A DNA stretch of 64,000 nt from Trileptium ribeirensis (Eukaryota > Nematoda > Enoplea > Enoplida > Thoracostomopsidae). Below the pieces are notes generated by a model. The model was not told where the DNA came from. It did no database searches and saw only the letters and a list, made by a program, of their open reading frames with translations. Position numbers and translations under genes: made by a program. Below are positions 35,370-47,277 of this stretch, piece by piece. Positions within the stretch are counted from its first letter, which is position 1; each line of letters opens with the position of its first letter. The stretch spans positions 1-64,000 of the forward strand of contig JASANE010028274.1 in assembly GCA_030248225.1 (NCBI GenBank), in the 5' to 3' direction.

Positions 35370-37710
35370 GTGTCGAGTGAGTGGTAACCAGGGCGAGAGT
35401 GCAGGTGGGACTCGAAAATATTAGTAGTGTAACTGCGTCGTTTGGTAGCCGTCCGGTGTCGTCGACGAGGGAGCATTATTCTTGAGTAGACCGGGTGAGT
35501 AAGGGGACTGGTTCGGACGACCTAAAACTTGAGCATCTTAACTAAATACCAGTATCGTCATCCGTCCGGGGGCATACACTGAGCAAACTTCAACTGCATA
35601 GTAGTCCACAGCTACTGTACAGTTTTAATAACGTAGTTCGGCAGTCGTCCGGTGTCGGCATGTTTAACATAACCGGCACAACTAGCGTAAATGTAAGGCT
35701 TAGGTTGAGGTACTTATATAATCGCATGGTGCACTTTCCGTCCGGGAGCGTGTTGTGTTAAAACCATAACGTTAGTAACGTAACAGATAAAATAAAAATA
35801 AACTCTAATCACTACCGCTCAAGTGTAACCCTTAACAATAGCTTTGATAACTTAGAAATAAGGGCTAGGTCAAGTAGTCTGTAGCTTTAACTTAACCTAA
35901 GAACTAAAGTACTAGGTAAGGATTGTCGAGAACACCGAAATGAGTGGCCGAAGTGTATCGTGAAAGTGAACGTCAAACTGGTTAACTTGAGTGTCAGACT
36001 GCAATAATTGGAGTCAGACTGTGCAAGGAAACCGGTGAAGTACTAGCGTGAGCTGAAATTAATCTGGTACGAAAGAAGGCACCGCCGTTTTGATTACGAG
36101 AACTCAATCAACCGTTAGTTAAAAAACAATGTGAAGCCTGTCTGAGTTAAGGAACGGTACCAAACAACAGTGCCGAGGCTTTTCAAAATCGAATATTAGG
36201 AAGAATACATATTTCGGGAACGCTTATCAAAACTAGTGCCAAACGTGATCGACAGTATTATCATGGCCTAACGTTTTATCGTTCGCAATAAACATTCTAT
36301 ATCTGCGTTTGTTGTCAAATTATCTGGAACTCGAGCACGTAGAGCCGAGCAAGATCACGCTGCAACGCAAAATATAAGGCACTAGACTAGTTCACGAAAG
36401 AAAGACATGCGCCATACCAAGCGTCCCACCGGCATTCTACTGGCCACACCTGGAACCATACAATCTTTCGGTGACGAATCCCGTCCTCTTTTTAATTCGA
36501 TAGCCGACATAAGGACAAATCCCATGCCAACCCCTACCCCTTTGGATCTATAAAAATATAACATTTACAATTGTGTTATATTGTTTTAGATCTAGGGGGT
36601 AGGGGTTAGATGGGGATTTTCCTTATGTCGACTATCGGAATTAAAAGGGAAAGAGATTTGTTACCGGAAGATTGCGGTCCGAGGTGTGGCCGGTAGGACG
36701 TAAATATGGCGCGCGTCCTTTGCGTGATCAGTAATTATGCCTTATATTTCGCGTTGCGGCGTGTACCGTGCTCGCCTCGATCACTCTGGTTCATACACTT
36801 CAACACCAAACGCGTAGTTAATAATGTTTATTACATAACCAGATAAAATGTTAAGGCACAATATTGAGCTAATATCACCCGTTGTTGCGACACGGTATTT
36901 GACTAACGAGTAATCAGAGTCCTTCCTCAAAGCCTTTAACTTTCACTATCTCTACATCAACACGGTTACTGATCACTGAATTTTGACACCGGCTCGCTAG
37001 ATTTTTGTAGTTACCAACACACCTAGATTTTTACACACTCTTCGACCACTACCCAATCTAGGCGCGTACCTAAGGCTACTAGCGTTATCGTTAGATTACG
37101 TGCTATTTTATTACGCCTCTTGTGAGGTTTGTACGACCGCCTCCTGATGGCTGACGACGCAGATTATCTGAGTACATGTCCTAGGTCCCTAGGTTTACGC
37201 TAGTACGATTCTTATTTAAATGGTTACGCTTTGAATGACAACCCCTGTTACTTTTAGGTTAGCTATTACGTTACTAAGGCTCTTGTGAGTTCATATACCT
37301 GACCACCGGACGAATGAACGAATGCAGGGTTAATTGATTACTTTAACCTGAGCCTTAGAATTTCGCTAATAAGTGCCGGTTATATTATGTTTGTAGTCGC
37401 CTACGGATGGCTGGTAGGCTACTTTTGATGAACTAAACAGTAGCGGTCGACTACCGAATAGTTGAAGTTTGGTCAATGTGTGCTGACGATACTGGTATTT
37501 GGGTTATGATATACTCGAGATTGTGGTCGTCCGAATCCACTCCCCTTACTCGCCCGGCCTTCTCAAGACTAGTACTACTTGATTCGTCGAAACCGGATGG
37601 CTGCCAGACTCACAAGTAGCACTACTAAATTATTCGAGACCCACCTGCACTCTCGCCCTGGTTACCACTCAATCGACGCTTGAGGCCGACAAATTTTTAC
37701 GTATTATTAT
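35370..37710. repeat. Large imperfect palindrome of two LTR-like repeats
   Basis: 35370-36570 is an inverse copy of 36571-37710, centred near CAATTG at about 36570. Matching blocks include GGACTGGTTCGGACGACC (35510) with GGTCGTCCGAATCCACTCCC (37513), and GGGGTAGGGGTTAGATGGGG (36596) with its inverse at 36530. Each arm corresponds to one orientation of the repeat described at 25480-30135. The small frame at 36382-36564 belongs to the conserved block and is not a gene. Confidence 0.75.
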
Positions 37711-38860
37711 GACTAATAAACCTAGTACGGTGCCACTCTTAATACCTAGTTATAGAACCTACGATTTTAATTAGGAAACTAATTTAATTAAGATAACTAA
37801 TAAGATTCTAAGATACCTATGTGTGAAGCATTCTAGCATAAGCGCTTTCTCTGTGAATAAATGTCCTAGCACGCCATTTCACCAATCAGGATACAGGGTC
37901 AAGCCCTACTCCATGCAAATTGTGACAACATATATCGGAAACCTGAGATAGGCGTTCCATTAGAGAAGTATTGCTGAGGAAGCCGAGCCCTACTCCGTGC
38001 AAACTGTGACAACATATATCGGAAACCCGAGTATAGGCGTTCCCATTAGAGAAGTTTTGTTGAGGAAGCCGAGTATAGGTCTTCCTTTTAATCAAGAATA
38101 ATTCTAGGAAACCTGAGTATAGGCGTTTCCTTTAGATATACGTGCCGAGGAAGACTAGTATAGGTCTTCCTTCCACTCCAGAATATATGTAGGAAAGCCG
38201 AGTATATATAGGCTTTTTTTCAGCGCAATGTTCTTTGTTACAATCACTACTCGCTTCGATATTGCTGACCTCATCGTAATTCGTAATTCTTTGCGTAAAC
38301 CTTAGGCTGAACCATACAAGTCACCAAAAACTATAACAATGTGAGCTAAAACACAATTCCAGAACTAAAGCCCAACATCCGCCACAGATATACTAAGGTA
38401 ATGGTACATTATTAGCTAGGTACTCCAGATCAATAAAACAATCAAAGCGGAAAACCATATTTATAAAACATTGTGGCTAATTCAGTCCAACTTCCGACAA
38501 CAGCCTCTTCAATAATGCTATACGCGTATCCGAAAAAAATAAGCCAATGAATTAGCTGGTTTACATAACAGGAAGTGAAAGAAAGTTATTTAGCATGTAA
38601 AACCGTAAAGTGTAACAACAGTCGCCGCTTTGTGCAAACTGATTATAAAACTAAAATTAAACTTAAACTTAAGTTAGCTAAGCTTAATAATGAACGAAAA
38701 AATATGCTAATTAGATTAAGTTAAGGTAAGATTTTAGGGAAATAAAATTTTAAGAAATTAAAGCTTAAGATGAACATTTTAGGGACCGCTAAGTAGGTGA
38801 AAAATTGAAAAACACAATTTTAAAGGTTTGGACCCCGCCTAGTCTAGGAAACCCCAACAG
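36575..38860 (-). mobile_element. Long LTR-like repeat, 3' flank of the 39-45 kb element
   Basis: On the minus strand it directly follows the shared end block (38830-39030) and shows the same ordered landmarks as 25480-30135: AT-rich zone, GAGTATAGG repeats (37900-38240), the GGTCGTCCGAA block and the GATGGCTGAC repeats (37080-37470). Its position downstream of a gag/protease region on the same strand is what would be expected of a 3' LTR. Confidence 0.5.
37880..38240 (-). repeat. Tandem GAGTATAGG repeats
   Basis: About seven units of 40-60 bp contain GAGTATAGGCGTTCC, GAGTATAGGTCTTCC or similar; two longer sub-units share GCCCTACTCC and TGTGACAACATATATCGG. The layout is a minisatellite inside the LTR-like repeat. 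Confidence 0.75.
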
Positions 38861-39937
38861 CCCCGGTTGCCGTAATAGCATCCACCACTGATGTCATTCT
38901 TTTTGTTCCCAAACGAGATAGGGGAGTGCTCTCAAGAGGCTAACGGGGGACGTTTTGTGTGGTGAACCCCTAAACACCACGGGCGGAAGCCCTTAACTTT
39001 GCCTCTTGAGTTCACACCCGTATCTGTTTTTATCCCTGTCGATTAAATTTCCTTTTTTCTTCTTTCTATCACCATTTGTCCCCTTCGTCCAGATTGCGTC
39101 TACCACTGACGATTCCTAACCAATTTTTACTCTTCTGTGAACCGGCCCCTGATTCCGTCCCGATTCTTTCAGTTCATACCGTCCCATATTTTATATTTTC
39201 TTTTGATTACCATACCAGTTTTTTTAAGTTCTTTAGTGGGTTTCTTCGGACTTGCGGACTCCCCCTGAAATAAACATAACTGCTTGAAAAAAATATGATT
39301 GGACAATAATATAGTTAGTATAACAAAAACAAGTTACTAATAAAATATAAAATACTATTTTTGAGAATTCTTTTTATAAAATTTTCTTCTTTGGTTTGGG
39401 AAGGCGGAATGTTTTTGGCAGGATATTATTCGGCAATATTATATAACTATTATATATTAGATGATCCTCTTTTTGGGATCATTATGTGAGGCCACCATGA
39501 TTTCTTCGGAGTGACGGCCTCGACGTCGTTTCAATACTTAAGTTACGGTTCCGTTATACCGGTTCTTTTGGCCATTGTATAATCGCGTCGGTTGTATGGG
39601 TCGTCGTCGGTCCTTGATCGTTCCCATTACCTCCCGTTCCTTCGATTCGTATTATGCCGATTGTTCTTTTTGGAATCGGTTCTGACGTAATCAGTTCGTT
39701 TTGTTTTGCTTTGTACACCGATTTCTTTTTCCCATGTGTCCGTTCATGGTTTCGTTTTGATTTCTATCTTATTGATCATTTTTGGTCAGCATGAGGTCCG
39801 AGAGTCTCAGTGCTTCCGGATGGCTGACAACTGATCGTCCCTTGCCTCAATTTCTGCCTTCCTGATCAACTAAGATCTGGTGAGGAAGTAGGCGCCCGGC
39901 TGGCTCGTCACCTCCTCCACCTCAAGTTTCATTGTTC

Positions 39938-40203
39938 TTTTGGACACCGATTGTGGATTTAGGTTCCTTTTTGTTCATCGATTGTTGATTTTCAATTCGT
40001 TTTGCTCACCGATTGTGGATTCCAGTTTGTTTCATTTATCGGTTGTGTGTTCTGTGCGACTACCGCCTGTAAATTCGAGTTCACTACGATCACTGGTTGT
40101 TGTACCAATTTAGGATCGCCGATTGCTAGTTTAGGTTCTTTGGATTCGACTTCTTTATGACCACCGATTGTGACTACAACGTCATTTCGTTCACCGATTG
40201 CGT
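39938..40203 (-). repeat. ~30-bp tandem repeat with CACCGATTGT core
   Basis: CACCGATTGT or a close variant recurs about nine times at ~30-base spacing. On the minus strand this would give a ten-residue repeat, but stops occur. It lies near the distal end of copy 1. Confidence 0.6.
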
Positions 40204-41413
40204 CTTTTTCGATCTGGTATAATAGTATTTTGATTCGTATCCTGGTTCTTGTGTCCGACTCGATCTTTTCTAGTCTCGCGATCTCGGTCGATTAGATCCA
40301 TGTCTTCGTTCTGAAGAGTTCTTCCAATGTTCAGATGGTTGTGAGTTTTTACGTCTACTTTCTGTTGACTCACGTTGAGGATATCTTGTTCGACTGTGTT
40401 TCGCGTTTTGTAGCTCGTCCTTTGGAGACATTGAGTGTCTTTCCGTACTTTGTTCTTTTCTAGATGCTTTTCCTGCTGCCGCCAATGTTTCCCAGAATTC
40501 GTCATCTTTACGCTTTGCATCTTCTTGTACTTCTGCCTTCATTATCTGTTGTTGCTTTTCTCGTAATGCGATTTGACCCACTCTCACGAACATGTCTCCC
40601 AATATGTATTAGATTTTCTTTGGTTCTTTTTGAGTGTTCTTTCTTTAATCCTCTCCGCTTGATCTTGTCGGTTGATTGTTCATTCTTTCCAGTTGTTCAA
40701 CTAGAACCTTCCTTTTTGGTAGTTTTTGGTGTTGTGGTATTGGTTGCTCGGTTTGCCTTTCTCGGTTCAACGATAAGGTATCTTCTTCTTCTTCTGAGGT
40801 GTCGCCTGTGGTTTCGAATCGTTGTTCTTCTTCTACTGAGGTGTCGCCTATAGTTACGAATAATTGGTCTTCTTTTTCATTCATTGCTATGTGTCCGGTC
40901 ACTAGAGTCTTTTCCATAACAATTGTTGTTCTTTTCTTTTTGCGCTCGATTTTCCTTTGGTTCCATTCTTTGTTTGCCCCTTCTTATGGCTTTGTGAGTT
41001 TTTTCTTTCTTGGGGCTTTTTCTTTTCGGTTTTCTGCACCATTGTCGTAGGTTCTTCCGATTGTTTCATTCGACTGTACGCTTTTCGTCCGCCACCGTAA
41101 GTAGTTCTTTGCCTCTTTTTGTTTCGTCTTGGCCTTCGATGCCAGACCATTGACTGTCTTCCCTTTGAGTTGGTTGTGCTTGTATCTCCGTTTCGAATAT
41201 AGATGATGTTGCGGAATCGGATTCTTCTTGATTCCCTGCAGTTACGCGATGCTTCTTAGCTATTTGGTTTCCTTTTCGTTGTTCTTCTTTGACCTGTGGA
41301 GTTTCTTTCTGCTCGACGATACTTTTGCATAACTCAATTAGCTTCGTTTTTTCTTGCCGAACTGACCCCATTTCGCGTATTCGCCAATTATGGGGTAACA
41401 ATTCCCCATTCAT
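40191..41413 (-). pseudogene. Lys/Glu/Gln-rich decayed frames of copy 1
   Basis: Overlapping minus-strand frames (41066-41413, 40902-41150, 40645-40917, 40270-40602) are rich in K, E, Q and R. One piece (ERMNNQPTRSSGED near 40650) repeats the gag-protease junction seen at 41900 (ERMNNDPARSSG), so part of this stretch is a second, diverged copy of that junction. No polymerase motif is present. Sequence similarity to copy 2 stops after about 41330. Confidence 0.45.
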
Positions 41414-41607
41414 AGTTATTCCTAATTGTTAATAGTCAATTACCAATTCGAATTCTGCTAGGAAATCGTGTTCATATATCGCAATCTTGGAAAAATTTCG
41501 GATCACGATTAATCGTAGCCCTCGCAGCTTCTTTTCTAGATGTACCACCGGCACGAAGAAGTAGCCTATCGCTCTTTCTGTGAAATTTCGGCTTAACGCT
41601 ACCGGGC

Positions 41608-41937
41608 TTAATAACGTTTTTTGAGCGGCAAATGACTGAAGTGTTTTTCGTATTGTTTCTCGCTTATGATTGTTATTTGTGACCCAGTATCAACTAGGCC
41701 TCGAAGTTTCTTAGTTCCTTCCAGGTATGCATCGATGCAATATCTTGATAGCACCGTCGGATCGCTACATTGTTCTTGTTCTTCTGTTCTATCTATTTGG
41801 TTCATCGCTACGAATTGTTCATTTTCTTCAGTTCTTTCTTCGATATTCTTCGAATCGCTACGATATATCTTCGGTGTTCTTTGGTTCTTTTTGAATGTTC
41901 TTTCTTTGTTGTACTCCACTCGATCTCGCCGGATCAT
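41608..41937 (-). pseudogene. Retropepsin-like protease of copy 1
   Basis: The frame contains LRGLVDTGSQITIIS (catalytic Asp near 41691) followed by EKQYEKHFSHLPL, the N-terminal half of a retroviral-type aspartic protease, which would cut the polyprotein as a dimer. It stops at TAA/TAG right after KKRY, and the reading continues in other frames (ERAIGYFFVPV, FSKIAIYEHDFLAEF), the latter corresponding to the usual C-terminal half. The gene is frameshifted. Confidence 0.7.
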
Positions 41938-43600
41938 TATTCATTCTTTCGTTATGTGGAATCCATCGCTTTGGTACCACTCTGTATCGATTGTGGTTTT
42001 GTTGCTTATCTTCCATTCGCACTAATCTTGCGTTTTGCACTGCGCTCCTTGGAAAGCATCGTTCTATTCTATGGCCCCGCCTTCCACAGTTGTTGCTGTT
42101 GCACCTTGGTGGCGTTTGGTTCATCAACGTTTGTCGATTTTGCTGTTGTTGATTAATCGTTGATAATGACATTATTTGCTCTTTTTGCCAATTCGTTTGT
42201 GGTTGCGTTGATTGTTGCCACACTTGCCCCTGATATATCGTTTGCGGCGTTAATTGTTGTGTTCCCATCGATTCGTAATATAGTTGCATCGGTCGCTGGT
42301 AATTCATGCCGTTCTGTGTTGGCATCATTGATATCGGTATCGTCCACCGTTGCTCGATTTGTTGTAGTTGTGGTTGATGTACTTGTATTGATTGATTGTT
42401 CCACCGTTGCAGACGCCATTGTGTTTGCGGACTTTTCGGTCTCGGTCGCCATGTTTGTTGGTCCATGTTCGCTGTCATTTGGTTTGTGTTCGGTCGACTC
42501 GATTGTATTTCTCTATACCTTTGTCGTTGCTCGCCTATGCTTTGTAATCCTTAGGTCATTTGTTGATCCAAGTTCTCGCCTGCTTCGGCTTTCTCCGTCA
42601 ATGTCGTGAATGTCTCTTCTTTCGTCACGCACAATCGGTTTCGAATGTCATTCTTTAATCCTGTAATCAGTGCGGACTTGAGGACCTGTACGACGATTGA
42701 CTATGGTATGCTTCTTACGGTCAGGCTTCTTGTTGCGTGAACCCGTAAACCATCCACGGAGTCTTTGACCGTTCCAGTTTGCCGTGGATTTTGAAACTTG
42801 TTCATGTGATTCGTCAACGTCTTTGGTACGTCGAATCGTTCTTTCAATTTCTTGACCAATTAGTTGTAGTTGTTGAGTTCTTTAGCCTTTTCGAGCGTCA
42901 CGACTTCTAAGTATTCTTCTGCTTTTCCTAGCATTTTCGCTTTGAATACTCAGAGCTTTTCTTGTTGATCGTCAATTCCATCTTGGGCCAGCGCTTTCTC
43001 GAGTTCTTTATGAAATTTCCCGAAACCACTATCGCCTTTGCTGGGCTCTCCATTCGCTGAAAATTTTGCCAGGGGACATGAACCAGGGAGCGCCCGGTTT
43101 TTCCAGGGGCATTTTGCCAAGAGAAAAACGGTTAAAAATGGTTTTTGACGCTTTTGATGGAGAGAAAAAGATATTTTAAAGCAAATTTTCACAAAATTTG
43201 CGAAATTTTTGGCTTCAGAACGGAATTTTAGTGCAAATTTTGATCAAATTTTTTGTACTTTAGACCGATTGCAAACTACAAATTTTTCCAGAGGCGGTGA
43301 ACCGGGGGAGCCCAAAATTTTGCCAGGGGGCATGAACCGGGGGGCACCTGCTCTGAACCAGGGGAACCGAAAAGTGCCAGCCCCCTCAATTTGCAGAGCC
43401 CAGCTTTGTACGGTTGCAGATTTCTGACCTCATACTCCATCTTGACCATGATCGCTTGGCCGATTGGTTGTTGCGTTGTATTTGGTACTTGCGGTGTTTC
43501 TTTTTATTCGCCACCTTGATCAACGCTTCGATCAACTGTAGATTCATCGCCATCAGGTCATTGATTTGACTTGTCGTCGCCGATGTTTGTTGCGGTTAGT
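41858..43600 (-). pseudogene. gag core and nucleocapsid of copy 1
   Basis: Minus-strand reading begins near 43560 (NDLMAMN...ALIKVA), is interrupted by a 363-bp insertion, continues through ERFDVPKTLTNHMNKFQ and QTGTVKDSVDGLRV, then a Gln-rich stretch, and a zinc knuckle at 42103-42056. The knuckle reads C-x4-C-x4-H-x4-C, two residues longer than standard in the first gap. Corresponding blocks are at 47305-48700 in copy 2. Several stops make it non-functional. Confidence 0.7.
43041..43403. mobile_element. 363-bp inverted-repeat element inserted in gag
   Basis: The ends are CTGGGCTCT and AGAGCCCAG, and CTTTG is duplicated on both sides (43036-43040, 43404-43408). The second gag copy, at 47450-47462, has the uninterrupted site with a single CAAAG (the same bases read on the other strand), confirming an insertion. 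Inside are repeats of CATGAACCGGGGG type and runs of AAAATTTTG; there is no gene. Confidence 0.85.
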
Positions 43601-43944
43601 GCAGTTGGCATATATATGGCGTTGCTGTTGCTAACGGTACGCCGGGATTGATAATCGAATTGCATCTCTCCAGGGGGACATGGTTGCATTGTGGGACCGA
43701 TGGTGTTGCACTGTAGTATTCGTACGCATCGTTTTGTATTGCACCGGTTGTTATGATTTGCGCTTGGTTCCATGTGCTCATTGTTGGAAACGCGCCGTAA
43801 TTCGTCGTCACATACAGTGTTTGCATGTGGTTGTATCCATTTTTGCTTTGGTTTGCACCGCAGTTTGTTACAGCGGTCGGAATTTGCGCTTGGTTTCATG
43901 CACTTGTCATTTGACTTGCACTGTTTTGTTCTTTGTTTGCGCTA

Positions 43945-44766
43945 TATGTATCGGTTTTGAATCGCGCCGAATTGCTCTTGATTCGTGCCAAATCGTTCGT
44001 GGTTCGTGTCAACTAGGTCTCGGTTTGTGTTGTGTCGCATTTGGTTCGTGTCCAATCGATATTGGTTTCCACCGAATTCATTGCAGTTTGCACCGAATTG
44101 TTCCTGGTTTGTATTTGATTGCATTTGAATTGCACCGAATTGATATTAATTTGCGTCGGGTTCGTCACCGTTTACGTTGACTCAGCTTTGATTTGCACCG
44201 GGTTGATCGTAGTTTGCGTCGAATTGTTCTTGACTTGCATTGAATCGCATTCAATTTGTCCCGATTCGTTCTTTGCTTGCACCGAACTGGTCATAGTTTG
44301 CATCGGGTTGATCTCGGTTTGCGTTGAATCGTATTTGGTTCGCGCCAATTCGTTCTTTATTTGCACCAATTTGCGTTTGGTTTGTACCGAATGGTATTTC
44401 ATTTGCACCGAATTGATTTGGGTTTGCACCGAAATCGTTTTGGTTTGTTCCGAATCGATTGCTGTTTGCACCGAGTCGATCGTTGTTTGCATCGAATCTA
44501 TCGTAGTTTGCCTTGATTTGATCTCGGTTTACGTTGAATCGTGTTTTGATTGCACCGAATCGCTCCTTGTTTACACTCAACTGATAGCAGGTTGCGTCGT
44601 ATTGATCGAGGTTTGCGTTGAGTCGCCTTCGATTTGCACCGGTTTGATTTGCACTGAGTTGGTCACTGTTTGTATCAACTTGGTCTCGGTTTTCGTTGTG
44701 TTGCGTTTGGGTTGCACCGATTGATTCTTTATTTGCACCGAATTGTATTCGACTTGTACTGATCAT
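43945..44766 (-). repeat. 21-bp tandem array encoding an Asn/Gln-rich heptapeptide repeat
   Basis: The plus strand repeats GTTTGCACCGAATTGATTTGG with variation, period exactly 21. In one minus-strand frame this gives about 39 heptapeptides of the form xx-R/Q-F-G-A-N (for example NQFGAN, ERIGAN, DRFDAN), interrupted by only two or three stops. It sits upstream of the gag core of copy 1 and would form an N-terminal extension. Copy 2 has no such array. The product is unknown; the composition is prion-like. Confidence 0.85.
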
Positions 44767-45179
44767 TTATTGATTTGTACCAATTCATATTTGGTATTCA
44801 CCGATTGTTGGTTCGTTTCTGTTGGTCGTGTTCGATTGCTGTTGTTGCTCATGAATCTCGACTCTGTTTCGTTTTGCACCGATTTCTTGATCATCGACTG
44901 TAATTGTTATCGGGTGTATTTGCTCCGATTCTTTGTCGTTGTCAGGTACCGTCCGTAGTTGACCTCAGTTGAACGATCTTCGTTGACTTTCGTTGTCTTG
45001 CCACATTTGGATTTCTTCATCCTCATCGGCATTTTGCGATTCTTTTCTTGGTTGTGCCTGTGGAATCTCTGGTTCGTTTTGGTCGAAGCTTTGACATAGT
45101 TGTTGCAATTCTTTAGTCAACGTTGCGTGCTTCTATATGAATTGCGGCTGTCTTTCTTTTTGCTGCTGTAGTTTTTACT

Positions 45180-47270
45180 AAGCCTAAGTATAATTCCATT
45201 ACGCTATCGCCCCTGTTAAGGTGATGACCACTTCCTAGAGTTTTTCTCGGAAAGATTGTATTACTAAGTAAACTGATGACTTGTATTGGAATACTTATGT
45301 GTGTAGTTTCTGTGATAGCTCATAGGTTTCTCAACCACCAGTAAATTAAGCACAGCTCCACTTTCTCACAAAACGCAGTTCTTTTGCGTATACCAGATCA
45401 TTTCTTCACGTCAGGTGTGTGAAATGCTAATTCAAGAATAGAAAAACCGTAAAAGCATTAAAATCCAAACGATATTATACTTTTCCGCCCCTTAAATATA
45501 ACCGCCGATAAAGAAAATGTTGACGTAGCCTAGCTATTAGCTAGGTAATCTTCTAGCATAAACACAAAAATAAAGAAAACATTTAATATTCGCTGCTATA
45601 ATTCACTGCCGCTTCTTCGACGAGATCACAACCGAACTGAATAAAAATAATCAAACCTACTCAATACAGGGTAGCTACACAATAAAATTAAACTTAATTA
45701 TGCAAATTATTTTAGGAAGTAGGAACTAAAATTGTATAAAACATAAAATTTTAAAACCTAAAATTAGGTACCCGTATAATAAGTGATTTAGTGCAAAAGT
45801 ATTTTTAAAACCAATTTTTGTTAAATTTAGGGACTGGGCCCCTAATAGCCTACTAGACCCCCGACAGCAACATGTAAGTGTTAGGCATGTACAGGCTACA
45901 GGAAGAATCCCTATCGAAACCCGTCCCAAATTCTCCAAAACCCAGGGTTTTCCAGTAATCATATCCCTCCCCCTTTCTACGTCCTTGTTTCCGTTTTGTT
46001 TTGTTTTCAACTTGTTTGCCTAAATGTACCTAATTTGCATAAACTGCATTCGTTCTTAATCTTACCTAACCCTAAGTTAATCCTAATTTTAGTTTTGTTT
46101 TCAGTTTGGTTCTTGTTGCTCCGGGGATATACGAAAAGAACTGTGTACAGTACAACAAAGTTTAAAGATTAAGGTTTTAACATTAGCTGTCACTTCCGCT
46201 TAAAGAAACGTCTATTGTATTTTGTTGTATTTTTATTGGTTTTCTTGGTTACCTAGCTAGTCGAAACTGAGTTGTCATTGTGTTTTATGGTTGTGTTCAC
46301 TAATGATTCTTCTTGGAAGCGGTTTATGATCATAGATCTAATGCGATATTACGAGTTTAAGCTTTACTGATTTTATGGTTGGTGTTTAACTTAAACAGGT
46401 TTTTGCGTAAAGAATTAAGCTTAGTTGCGGTGTTCCAACAAAACTATTAGAAGTTGTAGAATTGTTCCGTTTTGGTTAAAGAATTAATGTTCATGGCTCA
46501 AGTGACTTCACACATAGGTACTTTAAAAAGTAATTACTAATAACTTAGTAATAATACTTGTCCCAAATAAAATCATAGGGTTAAATAAACGTATTAATCT
46601 TATACGTATTAGCGGAATATTGGTTAGTAATACTAATGAATTTCGGCCCTAAAGCGTCGACTGAGGAATAGCCAGGAAGATCAGATTAGGAGTTCAGAGA
46701 AAAGTAGTATCACTTGTTAAGGGCCGCAGCCGTCCGGGGCGGCTTAGCAAGTGGTGTTATTTTTGAGAAGACCGGGTGAGTAAAGGGCGTGGATTAGGTT
46801 AACCTATCGAGCCACCTCATTCCCAACTGCTAACTCGATCAGCCGTCCGGGGATCCATTTGAGAAAATAACTGGACAGTAGCTCGCCACTACTATACAGT
46901 TCTTATAATAGCATAGTTCGTCAGCTGTCCGGGGACAGCTATAATATAACGGCTCGTAGTCGCGTAAATCTAAGAAACTAGGTACAGGTATTTAAATAAC
47001 CCTGCAGTGGTCATCCGTCCGGGGCCAACTGTGTGAACTCACAGGAGCTGTAATAACGTATCAGAGCGCACAGTATGAGCACATGCAATCACAACCAAAG
47101 AAAGATAAGCGGTGCAATACAGAACAAAGTATATAGACACTACGATACAACGCCAGTACCCCCAATACAATCTCAAACCATATTGGAAACAATTCAGTGA
47201 TCAATCCCAGAGCACCGTTAGCAAAAGCAACACCGTACGCATATTAAATTTAACAACCACAACATGCAAC
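45180..47270. repeat. Back-to-back LTR-like sequences between the two Ty3-type copies
   Basis: 45870 to about 45180 (minus) starts TGTCGGGGGTCTAGTAGGCT and continues AT-rich into copy 1. 46640-47050 (plus) has the GACCGGGTGAGTAAAGG block and four CGTCCGGGG repeats and leads into copy 2. The two face away from each other, with an AT-rich inverse centre near 46000. No coding sequence is seen here. Confidence 0.55.
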
Positions 47271-47277
47271 AGCGACA

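Larger units (their letters stand above)
39300..45180 (-). mobile_element. Decayed Ty3-type element, copy 1 (minus strand)
   Basis: The interior holds, in minus-strand order, a heptapeptide-repeat array, a gag core, a zinc knuckle and a protease, then a Lys/Glu-rich region with no recognisable RT. It shares these parts at roughly 70-80 percent by eye with the plus-strand copy at 47278-50699. It is broken by stops, frameshifts and a 363-bp insertion (43041-43403). LTR-like sequence lies on both sides. Confidence 0.75.

Noticed and set aside
37880..38240. CRISPR-like spaced repeats
   Set aside because: Unit length and spacing vary, units are imperfect, no cas genes exist, and the same repeats occur within other LTR-like copies of this eukaryotic genome.
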